Positions 1 to 8,344 of a stretch of DNA of 64,000 bases are shown in pieces. The translations under genes were made by a program, and so were the position numbers. Under the pieces are notes generated by a model. That model did no database searches. It was not told the DNA's origin and saw only the letters and a program-made list of their open reading frames with translations. Every line of letters begins with the position of its first letter. The stretch's first letter is position 1. Origin of the DNA: Lysobacter sp. M2-1 (lineage in GTDB: Bacteria > Pseudomonadota > Gammaproteobacteria > Xanthomonadales > Xanthomonadaceae); assembly GCF_022662495.1 (NCBI RefSeq), contig NZ_JAKPBU010000001.1:744001-808000 (forward strand), written 5' to 3'.

Positions 1-76
1 TAACCCCATGTCCTTCGGCATTAGCGCCAACCCACGCCCCTGCTAACCTGCGCCGGTTTCCACACACCTCCATCCG

Positions 77-2446
77 ATGCGCTCATTTCTCCTGCTCGCC
101 GCCCTGCTGCTGGCCGGCCACGTTTTCGCCCAACCCGCCCAGCCGCTGACACTGGAGCGGATCATGGCCGACCCGGACTGGATCGGACCCGCGGTCGAAG
201 ATGTGTGGTGGCGCTGGGACGGAAAGGCAGCGCAATACACCGCCAAGCGCGATGGGGCGACGATTCGCGATACCTTCCAGGTCGCGATCGACGGCGGCAC
301 CCCGGTCAGGATGGACGGCAGCGCGCGAGCTGACCTGGACGCACCCGGCGCCGTCTACGATCCGCAGGGCGCCCGCAGCGCGTTCATCCGCAATGGCGAC
401 GTGTTCGTTCGCAGTCTGCGCAACGGCGCGCTCACCCAGCTCACCCGCAGCAATGACGATGAAGCCCTGCCGCAGTGGAGCAGCGACGGCGCCCTGGTCT
501 GGCGCGTCGGCAACACCTGGTACCGCTGGGACGGCCGCGGCGTCACCCAGGCGGCGACGATCAGGGCCGAAGACGACCCGGCGCAGTCGCCCAAGGCCGA
601 CGACCTGCGCGATCGCCAGCTGCGCCTGATCGACACCCTGAAGAACGATCGCGCGCGCCGCGACGCCGCGAGGGTGCAGGGCGAGGCCTGGCGTCGTGCC
701 GACGCCACCCGCGCGGCGCCGCCGGTCTACCTGGGCAAGGACGTTGAGATCGCCGACAGCGCGCTGTCGCCGGACGGCCGCTGGCTGCTGGTGGTCACCA
801 GCGTCAAGGGCGCCGACGCCGGCACCGCCGGCAAGATGCCCAAGTACGTGACCGAATCCGGCTACGAGGAGTTCGAGGAAGTCCGGGTCAGGGTCGGCCG
901 CAATGCACCCCTGCCGCATCGGCTGTGGCTGGTGGACGTGGCCAACGCCAAGACAAGCGAACTGAAGTTCGATCCGTTGCCCGGCATCACCGTCGATCCG
1001 CTGGCCGCCTTGCGCAAGGCGGCCGGCAAGCAGCCGCTCAAGGGCAACCGCGACGTGCGCATCGAGACCGACAACGGCGGCGGCGGCCAGTCGATCCGCT
1101 GGAGCGCGGATTCGCGCAATGTCGCGGTGCTGGTCCGCGCGGTCGACAACAAGGACCGCTGGATCGCGACGGTCGACATGGCCGCTTCGGCGCTGCGACC
1201 GCGCCACCACCTGCACGACGACGCCTGGATCAACTGGGGCTTCAACGAATTCGGCTGGCTTCGCGACGGCCGCACGTTGTGGCTGCTGTCGGAAGAGAGC
1301 GGCTACTCGCAGCTGTACACGCTCGATGCCGAACGCGGCAAGGCGCAGGCGCTGACCTCGGGCAAGTGGGAGGTTTCGCAACCGGCCCTGTCGGTCGATG
1401 GTCGCCGGCTCTATTTCCTGTGCAACCGCCGCTGGCCCGGGCACTACGAGGTGTGCGCGGCCAAGGCCAACGGCGATGGGGACGTGGCGGAAGTCACCAA
1501 CACCGATGGCATCGAGAACTTCGTGCTGTCGCCCGACGGCCGCTCGCTGCTGCTGCGCAAGTCGGCCGCGTACGTACCGGCGCAGCTTGCGGTGACCGAG
1601 ATCGGCGACGGCGCGGTGCACACGCTCACCGACACGCGCAAGCCGGACTATGCCGCGCTCGAGTGGCTGCAGCCGGAGATCGTGCAGGTGCCCTCGCGCC
1701 ACGGCGCCGGCACTCTGTGGGGCAAGTACTACGGCCCCAGGACGCCCGAACCCGGCCGCAAATATCCGATCGTGATGTTCGTGCACGGCGCCGGCTACCT
1801 GCAGAACGTCAGCGACCGCTATCCCAACTATTTCCGCGAGCAGATGTTCCACAACCTGCTGGTGCAGCAGGGTTACATCGTCCTGGACCTGGATTACCGC
1901 GCCAGCGAGGGCTACGGCCGCGACTGGCGCACCGCGATCTACCGGCACATGGGCAAGCCCGAGCTGGAGGACTATCTCGACGGGCTGGACTGGCTCGTCG
2001 CCAACAGGCAGGGCGACCGCGATCGCGCCGGCATCTACGGCGGAAGCTACGGCGGCTTCATGACCTTCGTCGCCCTGTTCCAGAAGCCCGGCGTGTTCAA
2101 GGCGGGCGCCGCGCTGCGCCCGGTCAGCGACTGGTCGCAGTACAACCACGAGTACACCAGCAACATCCTCAACACGCCCGAGCTCGATCCGGAAGCCTAC
2201 CGGCGATCCTCGCCGATCGAGTACGCCGACGGCCTGCGGGACCACCTGCTGATCGCGCACGGCATGATCGACGACAACGTCTTTTTCAAGGACTCGGTCA
2301 TGCTCACCCAGAAGCTGATCGAGCTGCGCAAGGACAAATGGACGATCGCCCCGTATCCGCTGGAACGGCATGCGTTCTCGCATGCCGATGCGTGGTACGA
2401 CGAGTACCGGCGGATCTACGAACTATTCGAGCAGACCTTGAAGTAG
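77..2446 (+). CDS. S9 family prolyl oligopeptidase / dipeptidyl-peptidase IV-like serine peptidase, exported
   Basis: Predicted exported serine peptidase of 789 residues that should cleave peptides at or near proline in the periplasm. A Sec signal peptide is visible (MRSFLLLAALLLAGHVFA, residues 1-18). A long beta-propeller-like middle carries repeated 'SxDGR' turns (for example around residues 230, 440 and 480). The alpha/beta-hydrolase domain fills the last 250 residues: nucleophile Ser657 in GGSYGGFM, acid Asp732 in HGMIDDNVFF, base His765 in ERHAFSH. Order and spacing fit the S9 family. The ATG at 77 is chosen because the signal peptide follows at once; no clear Shine-Dalgarno is seen. 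It stands alone, with hemF downstream on the same strand. The family is firm; the exact subfamily and substrate are not determined. Confidence 0.9.
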   Translation: MRSFLLLAALLLAGHVFAQPAQPLTLERIMADPDWIGPAVEDVWWRWDGKAAQYTAKRDGATIRDTFQVAIDGGTPVRMDGSARADLDAPGAVYDPQGARSAFIRNGDVFVRSLRNGALTQLTRSNDDEALPQWSSDGALVWRVGNTWYRWDGRGVTQAATIRAEDDPAQSPKADDLRDRQLRLIDTLKNDRARRDAARVQGEAWRRADATRAAPPVYLGKDVEIADSALSPDGRWLLVVTSVKGADAGTAGKMPKYVTESGYEEFEEVRVRVGRNAPLPHRLWLVDVANAKTSELKFDPLPGITVDPLAALRKAAGKQPLKGNRDVRIETDNGGGGQSIRWSADSRNVAVLVRAVDNKDRWIATVDMAASALRPRHHLHDDAWINWGFNEFGWLRDGRTLWLLSEESGYSQLYTLDAERGKAQALTSGKWEVSQPALSVDGRRLYFLCNRRWPGHYEVCAAKANGDGDVAEVTNTDGIENFVLSPDGRSLLLRKSAAYVPAQLAVTEIGDGAVHTLTDTRKPDYAALEWLQPEIVQVPSRHGAGTLWGKYYGPRTPEPGRKYPIVMFVHGAGYLQNVSDRYPNYFREQMFHNLLVQQGYIVLDLDYRASEGYGRDWRTAIYRHMGKPELEDYLDGLDWLVANRQGDRDRAGIYGGSYGGFMTFVALFQKPGVFKAGAALRPVSDWSQYNHEYTSNILNTPELDPEAYRRSSPIEYADGLRDHLLIAHGMIDDNVFFKDSVMLTQKLIELRKDKWTIAPYPLERHAFSHADAWYDEYRRIYELFEQTLK

Positions 2447-2526
2447 TGCGGGTCTCGACCCGCCGCTGGTTACACGCGCCGCATCCCGGATCGATCCGGC
2501 GCCCCCGCGGGCGGCCGAACCCCGCC

Positions 2527-2556
2527 TTCAGACGCAACGCGCCCGGACCCTACAAT
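2527..2556 (+). promoter_or_regulatory. Predicted hemF promoter (-35 TTCAGA, 18 bp, -10 TACAAT)
   Basis: TTCAGA at 2527-2532 and TACAAT at 2551-2556 are 18 bp apart. Initiation 7 nt after the -10 would fall on the ATG at 2564, giving a leaderless hemF mRNA. No Shine-Dalgarno lies before that ATG. Inferred from motif and spacing only. Confidence 0.5.
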
Positions 2557-2563
2557 GCAGGAC

Positions 2564-3481
2564 ATGCCTCGCCTCCCCGGGATAGAAACCGTCCGCGATC
2601 ATCTGACTGGCCTGCAGGACCGCATCTGCGCGTCGCTGGAGCAGGCCGACGGCAACGCGCGCTTCGCCGAAGACATCTGGACACGCGATGAGGGTGGCGG
2701 CGGACGCACGCGCATCCTGCGCGACGGCGCCGTGTTCGAACAGGCCGGCATCGGCTTCTCGGACGTCTCCGGAGACAAGCTGCCGCCGTCGGCCAGCGCT
2801 GCACGGCCGGAGTTGGCCGGCGCCTCGTGGCGCGCGGTCGGCGTGTCGCTGGTCCTGCATCCGCGCAACCCGTACCTGCCGACCACGCACATGAACGTGC
2901 GCCACTTCCGCGCCCAGCGCGATGGCGAAACGGTCGCGTGGTGGTTCGGCGGCGGCTTCGACCTGACCCCGTTCTATCCGTTCGACGAGGACGTGCTGCA
3001 CTGGCACCGCGTGGCACGCGACCTGTGCGTACCGTTCGGCGCCGACCGTTATGCCGCACACAAACGCTGGTGCGACGATTACTTCTTCCTCAGGCACCGT
3101 GGCGAAACCCGCGGCGTCGGCGGCCTGTTCTTCGACGACCTACATGGCGATTTCGAACGCGATTTCGCCTACCTGCGCGCGGTCGGCGACGGATTCCTGG
3201 ATGCCTATCTGCCGATCGTCGAACGCCGCAAGGACACGCCCTATGGTGATCGCGAGCGCCAGTTCCAGCTGTACCGGCGCGGACGCTACGTGGAGTTCAA
3301 CCTGGTCTGGGACCGCGGCACCCTGTTCGGCCTGCAGAGCGGCGGGCGTAGCGAATCGATCCTGATGAGCCTGCCACCACTGGTGCGCTGGGAATACGGC
3401 TACGCGCCCGATGCCGGCAGCGCCGAGGCGCGACTACACGACTATTTGCGTCCGCGCGACTGGCTGACCGAATTGGCCTGA
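2564..3481 (+). CDS. hemF: Oxygen-dependent coproporphyrinogen III oxidase
   Basis: Converts coproporphyrinogen III to protoporphyrinogen IX by two oxidative decarboxylations with O2, in the cytoplasm, for haem synthesis. The 305-residue product carries the family blocks [43 protein letters not shown] and [19 protein letters not shown] in order, and the length is normal. An upstream in-frame ATG at 2555 lies inside the presumed -10 hexamer (TACAATG), so it would not be transcribed; the ATG at 2564 is preferred. It sits beside the cytochrome oxidase operon, which consumes haem, but on the opposite strand with a hairpin-rich region between. Confidence 0.95.
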   Translation: MPRLPGIETVRDHLTGLQDRICASLEQADGNARFAEDIWTRDEGGGGRTRILRDGAVFEQAGIGFSDVSGDKLPPSASAARPELAGASWRAVGVSLVLHPRNPYLPTTHMNVRHFRAQRDGETVAWWFGGGFDLTPFYPFDEDVLHWHRVARDLCVPFGADRYAAHKRWCDDYFFLRHRGETRGVGGLFFDDLHGDFERDFAYLRAVGDGFLDAYLPIVERRKDTPYGDRERQFQLYRRGRYVEFNLVWDRGTLFGLQSGGRSESILMSLPPLVRWEYGYAPDAGSAEARLHDYLRPRDWLTELA

Positions 3482-3490
3482 TCGCCTTTG

Positions 3491-3629
3491 TGCAGGAGCG
3501 CCGCTTCGGCGCTACCGCTCCGCGACCATCGCCCCGCTGCGACTGCCCATGGGCCGCCGCAGCGGCCTAGGACACGCACGCGGTACAGGCTTTCCGATTC
3601 CCCAGTCGCGCCGAAGCGGCGCTCCTACA
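3491..3629. repeat. Composite REP-type element, copy A (two inverted REP hairpins around a GC core)
   Basis: A REP unit reading TGCAGGAGCGCCGCTTCGGC... lies at 3491-3515. Its inverted partner at 3605-3629 reads, on the minus strand, TGTAGGAGCGCCGCTTCGGC... Each folds with stem GCGCCG/CGGCGC. Between them a second hairpin at 3551-3572 has stem GGCCGC, loop CGCA, stem GCGGCC. The same core-plus-REP arrangement occurs near 28037 and 57449. It fills the hemF/coxC convergent gap. The GTAG-type head recalls REP families of Stenotrophomonas, which are mobilised by RAYT transposases encoded elsewhere. Confidence 0.75.
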
Positions 3630-3654
3630 GAGGCAACGCCGCTAATCGGAGGTA

Positions 3655-3763
3655 AGCCCCCTTAGTAAGCGGGCGCGGCGAAGCCGCGGGGTTTGGATGA
3701 CCTGGCGTGGGGCCCGAAGTTTGCGAAGCAAACTTTGGGGTTGTAGCGGCGCCGCCGCTACAA
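3655..3763 (-). terminator. Cluster of stem-loops after coxC
   Basis: Read from the minus strand, coxC ends inside a perfect hairpin (3741-3763, stem TTGTAGCGGC, 3-nt loop). A second perfect hairpin follows at 3717-3735 (stem AAGTTTGC, loop TTC on the minus strand). A third GC stem with a TTC loop lies near 3674-3688, and an imperfect C-rich/G-rich stem near 3655-3672. There is no good T-run, so these may be 3' end-stabilising structures or repeats rather than a classical intrinsic terminator. The coxC stop codon (3758-3760) lies within the first stem. Confidence 0.45.
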
Positions 3764-4642
3764 CACGTACACGAACAGGAACAGCCCCAGCCAGACCACG
3801 TCCACGAAGTGCCAGTACCAGGCGACCGCTTCGAACGCGAAATGATCGTCCTTGTTGAAGTGACCCTTCAGGCAGCGCAGCCAGATGATCGCCAGCATGA
3901 TCGTGCCCAGGGTCACGTGCGCGCCGTGGAAACCGGTGAGCATGAAGAACGTGGAGCCGTAGATCCCCGAGCCCAGGGTCAGGTTGAGCTCGGTGTAGGC
4001 GTGGATGTATTCCTCGGCCTGGAAGAACAGGAACAGCGCCCCGAGCAGCACGGTCAGGCCCAGGAACACCAGCAGCTGCGCCCTGCGGCCGGCCTTGAGC
4101 GCATGGTGGGCGATGGTGACGGTCACGCCCGAGCTCAGCAGGATCAGGGTGTTGAGCAGCGGCAGGCCCCAGGCCGGGATCGTCTGGTAGCTGCCGCCGA
4201 TCGTGCCCGGCCCGTTGCTGGGCCACGCGGCCGAGAAGCCCGACCACAGCAGGTTGTTGGTCATCACCCCGTCGCCCTCGCCGCCCAGCCACGGCATCGC
4301 GAACTGGCGGGCGTAGAACAGCGCGCCGAAGAACGCGGCGAAGAACATCACCTCGGAGAAGATGAACCACACCATCCCCATCCGGAACGAAGTGTCGACC
4401 TGCTTGTTGTAGTAGCCGCGCAGCGATTCGGTGATCACGTCGGCGAACCACTTGAACAGGATCAGCGCCAGGAACACCAGCCCGCCGAAGAACATCGGCT
4501 TGCCTACGCTCGATTCGTTGAGCCAGCTGGCGAAGCCGAACATGGTGATGAACAGCGCCACCGAGGCGATGACCGGCCAGCGGCTGCCGTGCGGCACGTA
4601 GTACACGTTGGCGTCGTGATGTTCGGCGTGGGCCTGGGCCAT
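3758..4642 (-). CDS. coxC: Cytochrome c oxidase subunit III
   Basis: Structural subunit III of the aa3-type terminal oxidase, stabilising proton uptake to the subunit I site in the inner membrane. The 294-residue product has seven hydrophobic segments and the typical blocks FRMGMVWFIFSEVMFFAAFF, HALKAGRR, FQAEEYIHAYTELN and GFHGAHVTLGTI. It is the last gene of the coxB-coxA-small ORF-ctaG-coxC operon, 19 bp after ctaG. The stop codon is embedded in a strong hairpin. No surf1, ctaA or ctaB follows, although these often do, so haem A assembly must be encoded elsewhere. Confidence 0.96.
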   Translation of the reverse strand: MAQAHAEHHDANVYYVPHGSRWPVIASVALFITMFGFASWLNESSVGKPMFFGGLVFLALILFKWFADVITESLRGYYNKQVDTSFRMGMVWFIFSEVMFFAAFFGALFYARQFAMPWLGGEGDGVMTNNLLWSGFSAAWPSNGPGTIGGSYQTIPAWGLPLLNTLILLSSGVTVTIAHHALKAGRRAQLLVFLGLTVLLGALFLFFQAEEYIHAYTELNLTLGSGIYGSTFFMLTGFHGAHVTLGTIMLAIIWLRCLKGHFNKDDHFAFEAVAWYWHFVDVVWLGLFLFVYVL

Positions 4643-4661
4643 GGTCTGGTCTCGCTCTCGA

Positions 4662-5270
4662 TCAGGGTGCGGCGCGCGAGGCGTCGCCGGAGGTTGCCTG
4701 GGAAATCGCGCCGGCCGCGTTCAGTTCCGCGGTCAGCGCATCGTTCTTGTAGAAGGTGTACGACAGGGTGACGGTCTTGACGTCGTCCGGCAGCGCGGGA
4801 TCGACGATGAAGCGGACCGGCATGTCGCGCGCTTCGCCCGCGGCCAGGGTCTGCGCTGTGAAGCAGAAGCACTCGGTCTTGTTGAAGTAGCCAGACGCGC
4901 GCGCCGGCGCAACGGACGGCACCGCGCTGCCGACGATCGCGCGATCGCTCTGGTTGCGGGCGAAGTAGCTGGTTTCGTACTGCTCGCCGACCCGCACCTG
5001 CATGGTCTGCACGTTGGGATGGAAACCCCACGGCAGTTTGGAATTCACGCCGCCGTCGAATTGCACGGTGACCAGGCGCCCTGGCTTTGCGGTCGCGCTG
5101 GCCAGCGCCTGCGCATCCGCCGGGCCGCGCTCCAGGCGCACGCCGAACACCTTCTCGCAGGCGATCCGGTACAGCGGCACCAGGGCGAAGGTGAAGGCGA
5201 ACGCGGCCACAGCCACCGCGACCATCTTGACGATGCCGCGTGCGTTCGCGTTGTGCGCCGGCGCGCTCAT
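4662..5270 (-). CDS. ctaG: Cytochrome c oxidase copper-insertion chaperone Cox11/CtaG
   Basis: Delivers copper to the CuB centre of subunit I from the periplasmic face. The 202-residue protein has one N-terminal transmembrane segment (about residues 12-34) followed by the soluble Cox11 domain, with the copper-binding CFCF motif in [13 protein letters not shown]. The ATG at 5270 gives the usual length and starts just before the anchor; it overlaps the stop of the 47-residue ORF by four bases (ATGA), so translation is probably coupled. An upstream extension of this frame would only add arginine-rich residues translated out of the neighbouring ORF. Confidence 0.93.
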   Translation of the reverse strand: MSAPAHNANARGIVKMVAVAVAAFAFTFALVPLYRIACEKVFGVRLERGPADAQALASATAKPGRLVTVQFDGGVNSKLPWGFHPNVQTMQVRVGEQYETSYFARNQSDRAIVGSAVPSVAPARASGYFNKTECFCFTAQTLAAGEARDMPVRFIVDPALPDDVKTVTLSYTFYKNDALTAELNAAGAISQATSGDASRAAP

Positions 5271-5410
5271 GCGCCGGATCCGAACACGCCGGACAGGATG
5301 AAGGCCAGGTACACCGCCACGGCGATGCCTGCGACGATCCACGCCGTGCGCGCCACGGCGCGGCGGCGGGCGGCGACGCTGGGATCGTTGCTGGCGCCGG
5401 TCTTGTGCAT
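5267..5410 (-). CDS. Small single-span membrane protein in the cox operon
   Basis: A 47-residue ORF between coxA and ctaG: a basic N-terminus (ARRRAVART) and one transmembrane helix ([20 protein letters not shown], about residues 24-43). Its ATG shares one base with the coxA stop (TGATG) and its TGA overlaps the ctaG start by four bases, so all three frames look translationally coupled. Small oxidase-assembly proteins are common at this operon position. Role in oxidase assembly or stability is inferred from context alone. Confidence 0.75.
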   Translation of the reverse strand: MHKTGASNDPSVAARRRAVARTAWIVAGIAVAVYLAFILSGVFGSGA

Positions 5411-7098
5411 CAGGACTCGCGGCGGTTGCTGTGCGCGGCCGTGTCGGCGCCGGTGGTGGCGTTGTCGTAGTCCAGGTGCGCGAAGTCGCCGTGCGCCAGG
5501 TCGCCGTCGCGAATCACCGGCGGTGTGGTGAAGGTGTGGTGCGGGGCCGGCGAGGGCACGGTCCATTCCAGCCCGCGCGCACCTTCCCAGGAGCGCGCCT
5601 CGGCCTTGTCGCCCTTCTTGAGCGAATGCCACAGGACGAACGCCATCATGAACGGGGTCAGGAACATGCCGAACGCGCCGATCGAGCTGATCAGGTTCCA
5701 GTCTGCGAAGACCACGTTGTAGTCGGGAATGCGCCGCGGCATGCCGGCCAGGCCCAGGAAGTGCTGCGGGAAGAACAGCAGGTTGACGAACACCACGCTC
5801 CACCAGAAATGGAACTTGGCCATGCCCTGGCTGTACATGCGCCCGGTCCACTTCGGCCACCAGTAATAGACGGCGGCGATGATCGAGAACAGCGCGCCGG
5901 TCACCAGCACGTAGTGGAAATGCGCGACCACGAAATAGGTGTCGTGGTACTGGAAGTCGGCGGGCACGATCGCCAGCATCAGGCCGGAGAAGCCGCCGAT
6001 GGTGAACAGGATCACGAACGCGATCGCCCACAGCATCGGCGCCTCGAACGTCATCGAGCCGCGCCACATGGTGCTGACCCAGTTGAACACCTTCACCCCG
6101 GTCGGCACCGCGATCAGCATGGTCGCGAACATGAAGTAGATCTCTCCGCCCAGCGGCATGCCCACCGTGAACATGTGGTGCGCCCACACGATGAAGCTCA
6201 GGAACGCGATCGAGGCGGTCGCGTACACCATCGCCTGGTAGCCGAACAGCGGCTTGCGGGCGAAGGTCGGGATGATCTCGCTGGCCACGCCGAAGGCGGG
6301 CAGGATCATGATGTAGACCTCGGGATGGCCGAAGAACCAGAAGATGTGCTGGAACATCACCGGGTCGCCGCCGCCGGCCGCGCTGAAGAAGCTGGTGGCG
6401 AAGAACTTGTCGGTGAGCAGCATGGTCACCGCGCCGGCCAGCACCGGCATCACCGCGATCAGCAGGAACGCGGTGATCAGCCAGGTCCAGCAGAAGATCG
6501 GCATCTTCAGCAGGTCCACGCCCGGCGCGCGCATGTTGAGGATGGTGGCGATGACGTTGATCGCGCCCATGATCGAGCTGATGCCCATCATGTGGATGGC
6601 GAAGATCGCGAACGCCACGTTGCTGCCACCCTGCAGCGACAGCGGCGGATACAGGGTCCAGCCGCCGGCCGGCGCACCGCCCGGCAGGAACAGGGTCAGC
6701 AGCAGCATGGTGAACGCGAACGGCAGGATCCAGAACGACCAGTTGTTCATGCGCGGCAGCGCCATGTCCGGCGCGCCGATCTGCAGCGGGACCATCCAGT
6801 TGGCCAGGCCGACGAACGCCGGCATCACCCCGCCGAAGATCATGACCAGGGCATGCACCGTGGTCATCTGGTTGAAGAACATCGGATCGACGAACTGCAG
6901 CCCCGGCTGCATCAGCTCGGCGCGGATGATCACGCTCATCCCGGCGCCGACGATGAACATGATGAAGCTGAAGATCAGGTACAGCGTGCCGATGTCCTTG
7001 TGGTTCGTCGAAAAGAACCAGCGCTCGACGAAGCTCTGCTTGTGGCCGTGCGCATCGGTCGAATGGGGATCGGCGACGGCTTCGTAATGGGTGGACAT
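5410..7098 (-). CDS. coxA: Cytochrome c oxidase subunit I
   Basis: Catalytic subunit of aa3-type cytochrome c oxidase; holds haem a and the haem a3-CuB centre and pumps protons. The 562-residue product has the expected 12 hydrophobic helices. Ligand motifs are visible: [33 protein letters not shown] (CuB His and the His-Tyr pair), [10 protein letters not shown] and [16 protein letters not shown]. The last 50 residues form a hydrophilic tail. The start at 7098 follows a good ribosome site (GAGGTAGG) and gives the usual N-terminus ending [13 protein letters not shown]. It lies 39 bp after coxB. Confidence 0.97.
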   Translation of the reverse strand: MSTHYEAVADPHSTDAHGHKQSFVERWFFSTNHKDIGTLYLIFSFIMFIVGAGMSVIIRAELMQPGLQFVDPMFFNQMTTVHALVMIFGGVMPAFVGLANWMVPLQIGAPDMALPRMNNWSFWILPFAFTMLLLTLFLPGGAPAGGWTLYPPLSLQGGSNVAFAIFAIHMMGISSIMGAINVIATILNMRAPGVDLLKMPIFCWTWLITAFLLIAVMPVLAGAVTMLLTDKFFATSFFSAAGGGDPVMFQHIFWFFGHPEVYIMILPAFGVASEIIPTFARKPLFGYQAMVYATASIAFLSFIVWAHHMFTVGMPLGGEIYFMFATMLIAVPTGVKVFNWVSTMWRGSMTFEAPMLWAIAFVILFTIGGFSGLMLAIVPADFQYHDTYFVVAHFHYVLVTGALFSIIAAVYYWWPKWTGRMYSQGMAKFHFWWSVVFVNLLFFPQHFLGLAGMPRRIPDYNVVFADWNLISSIGAFGMFLTPFMMAFVLWHSLKKGDKAEARSWEGARGLEWTVPSPAPHHTFTTPPVIRDGDLAHGDFAHLDYDNATTGADTAAHSNRRES

Positions 7099-7137
7099 GG
7101 GCCTACCTCGGGGAATGCGGGTCTTGGACGACGGCGA

Positions 7138-8094
7138 TCAGCCGGCGCTTGCGGGAGCGGGAGCGGCGGCATCCGCGGTGGCGGCCGGCGCCGCCTCGGC
7201 CGGTGCCGCCTCTTCGGGGGCGGCCGGAGCTGGTGTCGCGGGCGCGGGGGCCGGAGTGGGCGCGGGCGGCGCCAGCTTCGCCTTCTCCGCCGCAAGCCAG
7301 CGGTCGAACTCGGCCTGCGGCAGTGCGCGGACCACGATCGGCATGAAGCCGTGGTCCTTGCCGCACAGTTCGGCGCACTGGCCGCGGTACAGGCCGGGCT
7401 GTTCGATGTTCGCCCAGGCCTCGTTGACGATGCCGGGGATCGCGTCCTGCTTCCAGCCCAGCGCCGGTACCCACCAGGCGTGGATCACGTCGTCGGCGGT
7501 GATCACGAAGCGCACCTTGGTGCCGACCGGCAGCACCAGCGGATTGTCGACGTCGAGCAGGTAATGCGGATGATCGGCGGCGGTGACGGTGCCGCCGCCC
7601 TGGCGCAGCTGGTCGCTCTTGCGGTCCAGGCGGCTGGTGAAGGACACGCCCTCTCCCAGGTACTCGTATTTCCACATCCACTGGTAGCCGGTAACCTTGA
7701 CCGTCATCCCGGCATTCCGGGTGTCGTACATGTTGATCAGGTTCTTGGTCGCCGGCCAGGCCAGGCCGATCAGGATCAGCACCGGCACCACGGTCCAGAT
7801 GATCTCGGCGGTGGTGTTGTGGCTGAACTGCGCAGCGACCGCACCCTTGGACTTGCGGAACTTGAACATCGAGTAGGCCATGGCGCCGAACACGATCACG
7901 CCGATCACCACGCAGATCCACAGCACGATCATGTGCGAGTCGTAGGCGATCCGGGACGTGTGGGTCACGCCCTTGCCCATGTTCAGCTGCCAGCGCTGCG
8001 GATCGGCGGCCTGCGCCAGCGCCAGCCCCGGCAGGGCGCACAGCGCCGCGGCCAACACCGCCAAACCCCTTCGCACGGAACGTGCCTGCATCAT
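7138..8094 (-). CDS. coxB: Cytochrome c oxidase subunit II with Ala/Pro-rich C-terminal tail
   Basis: Accepts electrons from cytochrome c through the binuclear CuA centre. The 318-residue product has a signal peptide (ending ALPGLALAQA), two transmembrane helices, the WQWMWKYEY-type aromatic block (GYQWMWKYEYLGEG) and the CuA motif CAELCGKDHGFMPI. No CxxCH is present, so this is aa3 rather than caa3 type. The final 45 or so residues are almost only Ala, Pro, Glu and Thr, which is not part of the standard fold. Start: MMQARSV at 8094 is preferred; an in-frame ATG at 8115 (MTLGFRL) is possible, and neither has a strong ribosome site. Confidence 0.94.
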   Translation of the reverse strand: MMQARSVRRGLAVLAAALCALPGLALAQAADPQRWQLNMGKGVTHTSRIAYDSHMIVLWICVVIGVIVFGAMAYSMFKFRKSKGAVAAQFSHNTTAEIIWTVVPVLILIGLAWPATKNLINMYDTRNAGMTVKVTGYQWMWKYEYLGEGVSFTSRLDRKSDQLRQGGGTVTAADHPHYLLDVDNPLVLPVGTKVRFVITADDVIHAWWVPALGWKQDAIPGIVNEAWANIEQPGLYRGQCAELCGKDHGFMPIVVRALPQAEFDRWLAAEKAKLAPPAPTPAPAPATPAPAAPEEAAPAEAAPAATADAAAPAPASAG

Positions 8095-8310
8095 TAGCCT
8101 GAACCCCAATGTCATCGGTCGCGGCCGGCGGCGGCCGGCTGCATGGCGGTGGTGTGATCGCTCATGTGAGCGCTCGGATAAGAGCACGGGTCGCGAACCC
8201 GCTACATCGGGGCGCGAAAACCGGTAAATGGTAGCCGCCGGCGCGCTTTTCCGGCAAGCCGCGCGCCGATGCCCGCGCCGCGGCGCCCGGCGAAAAACCC
8301 GGCCGACGGC

Positions 8311-8316
8311 TAGAAT
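8311..8316 (+). promoter_or_regulatory. -10-like hexamer before putA
   Basis: TAGAAT at 8311-8316 lies 28 nt before the GTG start of putA, predicting a leader of about 22 nt. It sits in the 250-bp divergent gap between coxB and putA, which also contains a long GC-rich inverted stretch (CGGCCGGCGG near 8122). No convincing -35 was found. Confidence 0.35.
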
Positions 8317-8344
8317 CCGCGGCTCCAACACCGCCAGAGCCTGC

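Noticed and set aside
83-2383. Long open frame antisense to the S9 peptidase gene
   Set aside because: GC-rich third positions of the real gene keep the opposite frame open; the translation is Arg/Ala/His/Val-rich without domains. The same holds for long frames antisense to coxA/coxB (5431-8097), putA (8162-11140) and the GGDEF/tyrS region (23287-26499).
2448-2463. Hairpin GCGGGTC/GACCCGC after the S9 peptidase gene as terminator
   Set aside because: The loop would be only 2-4 nt and no T-run follows; evidence is too thin to list as a feature.
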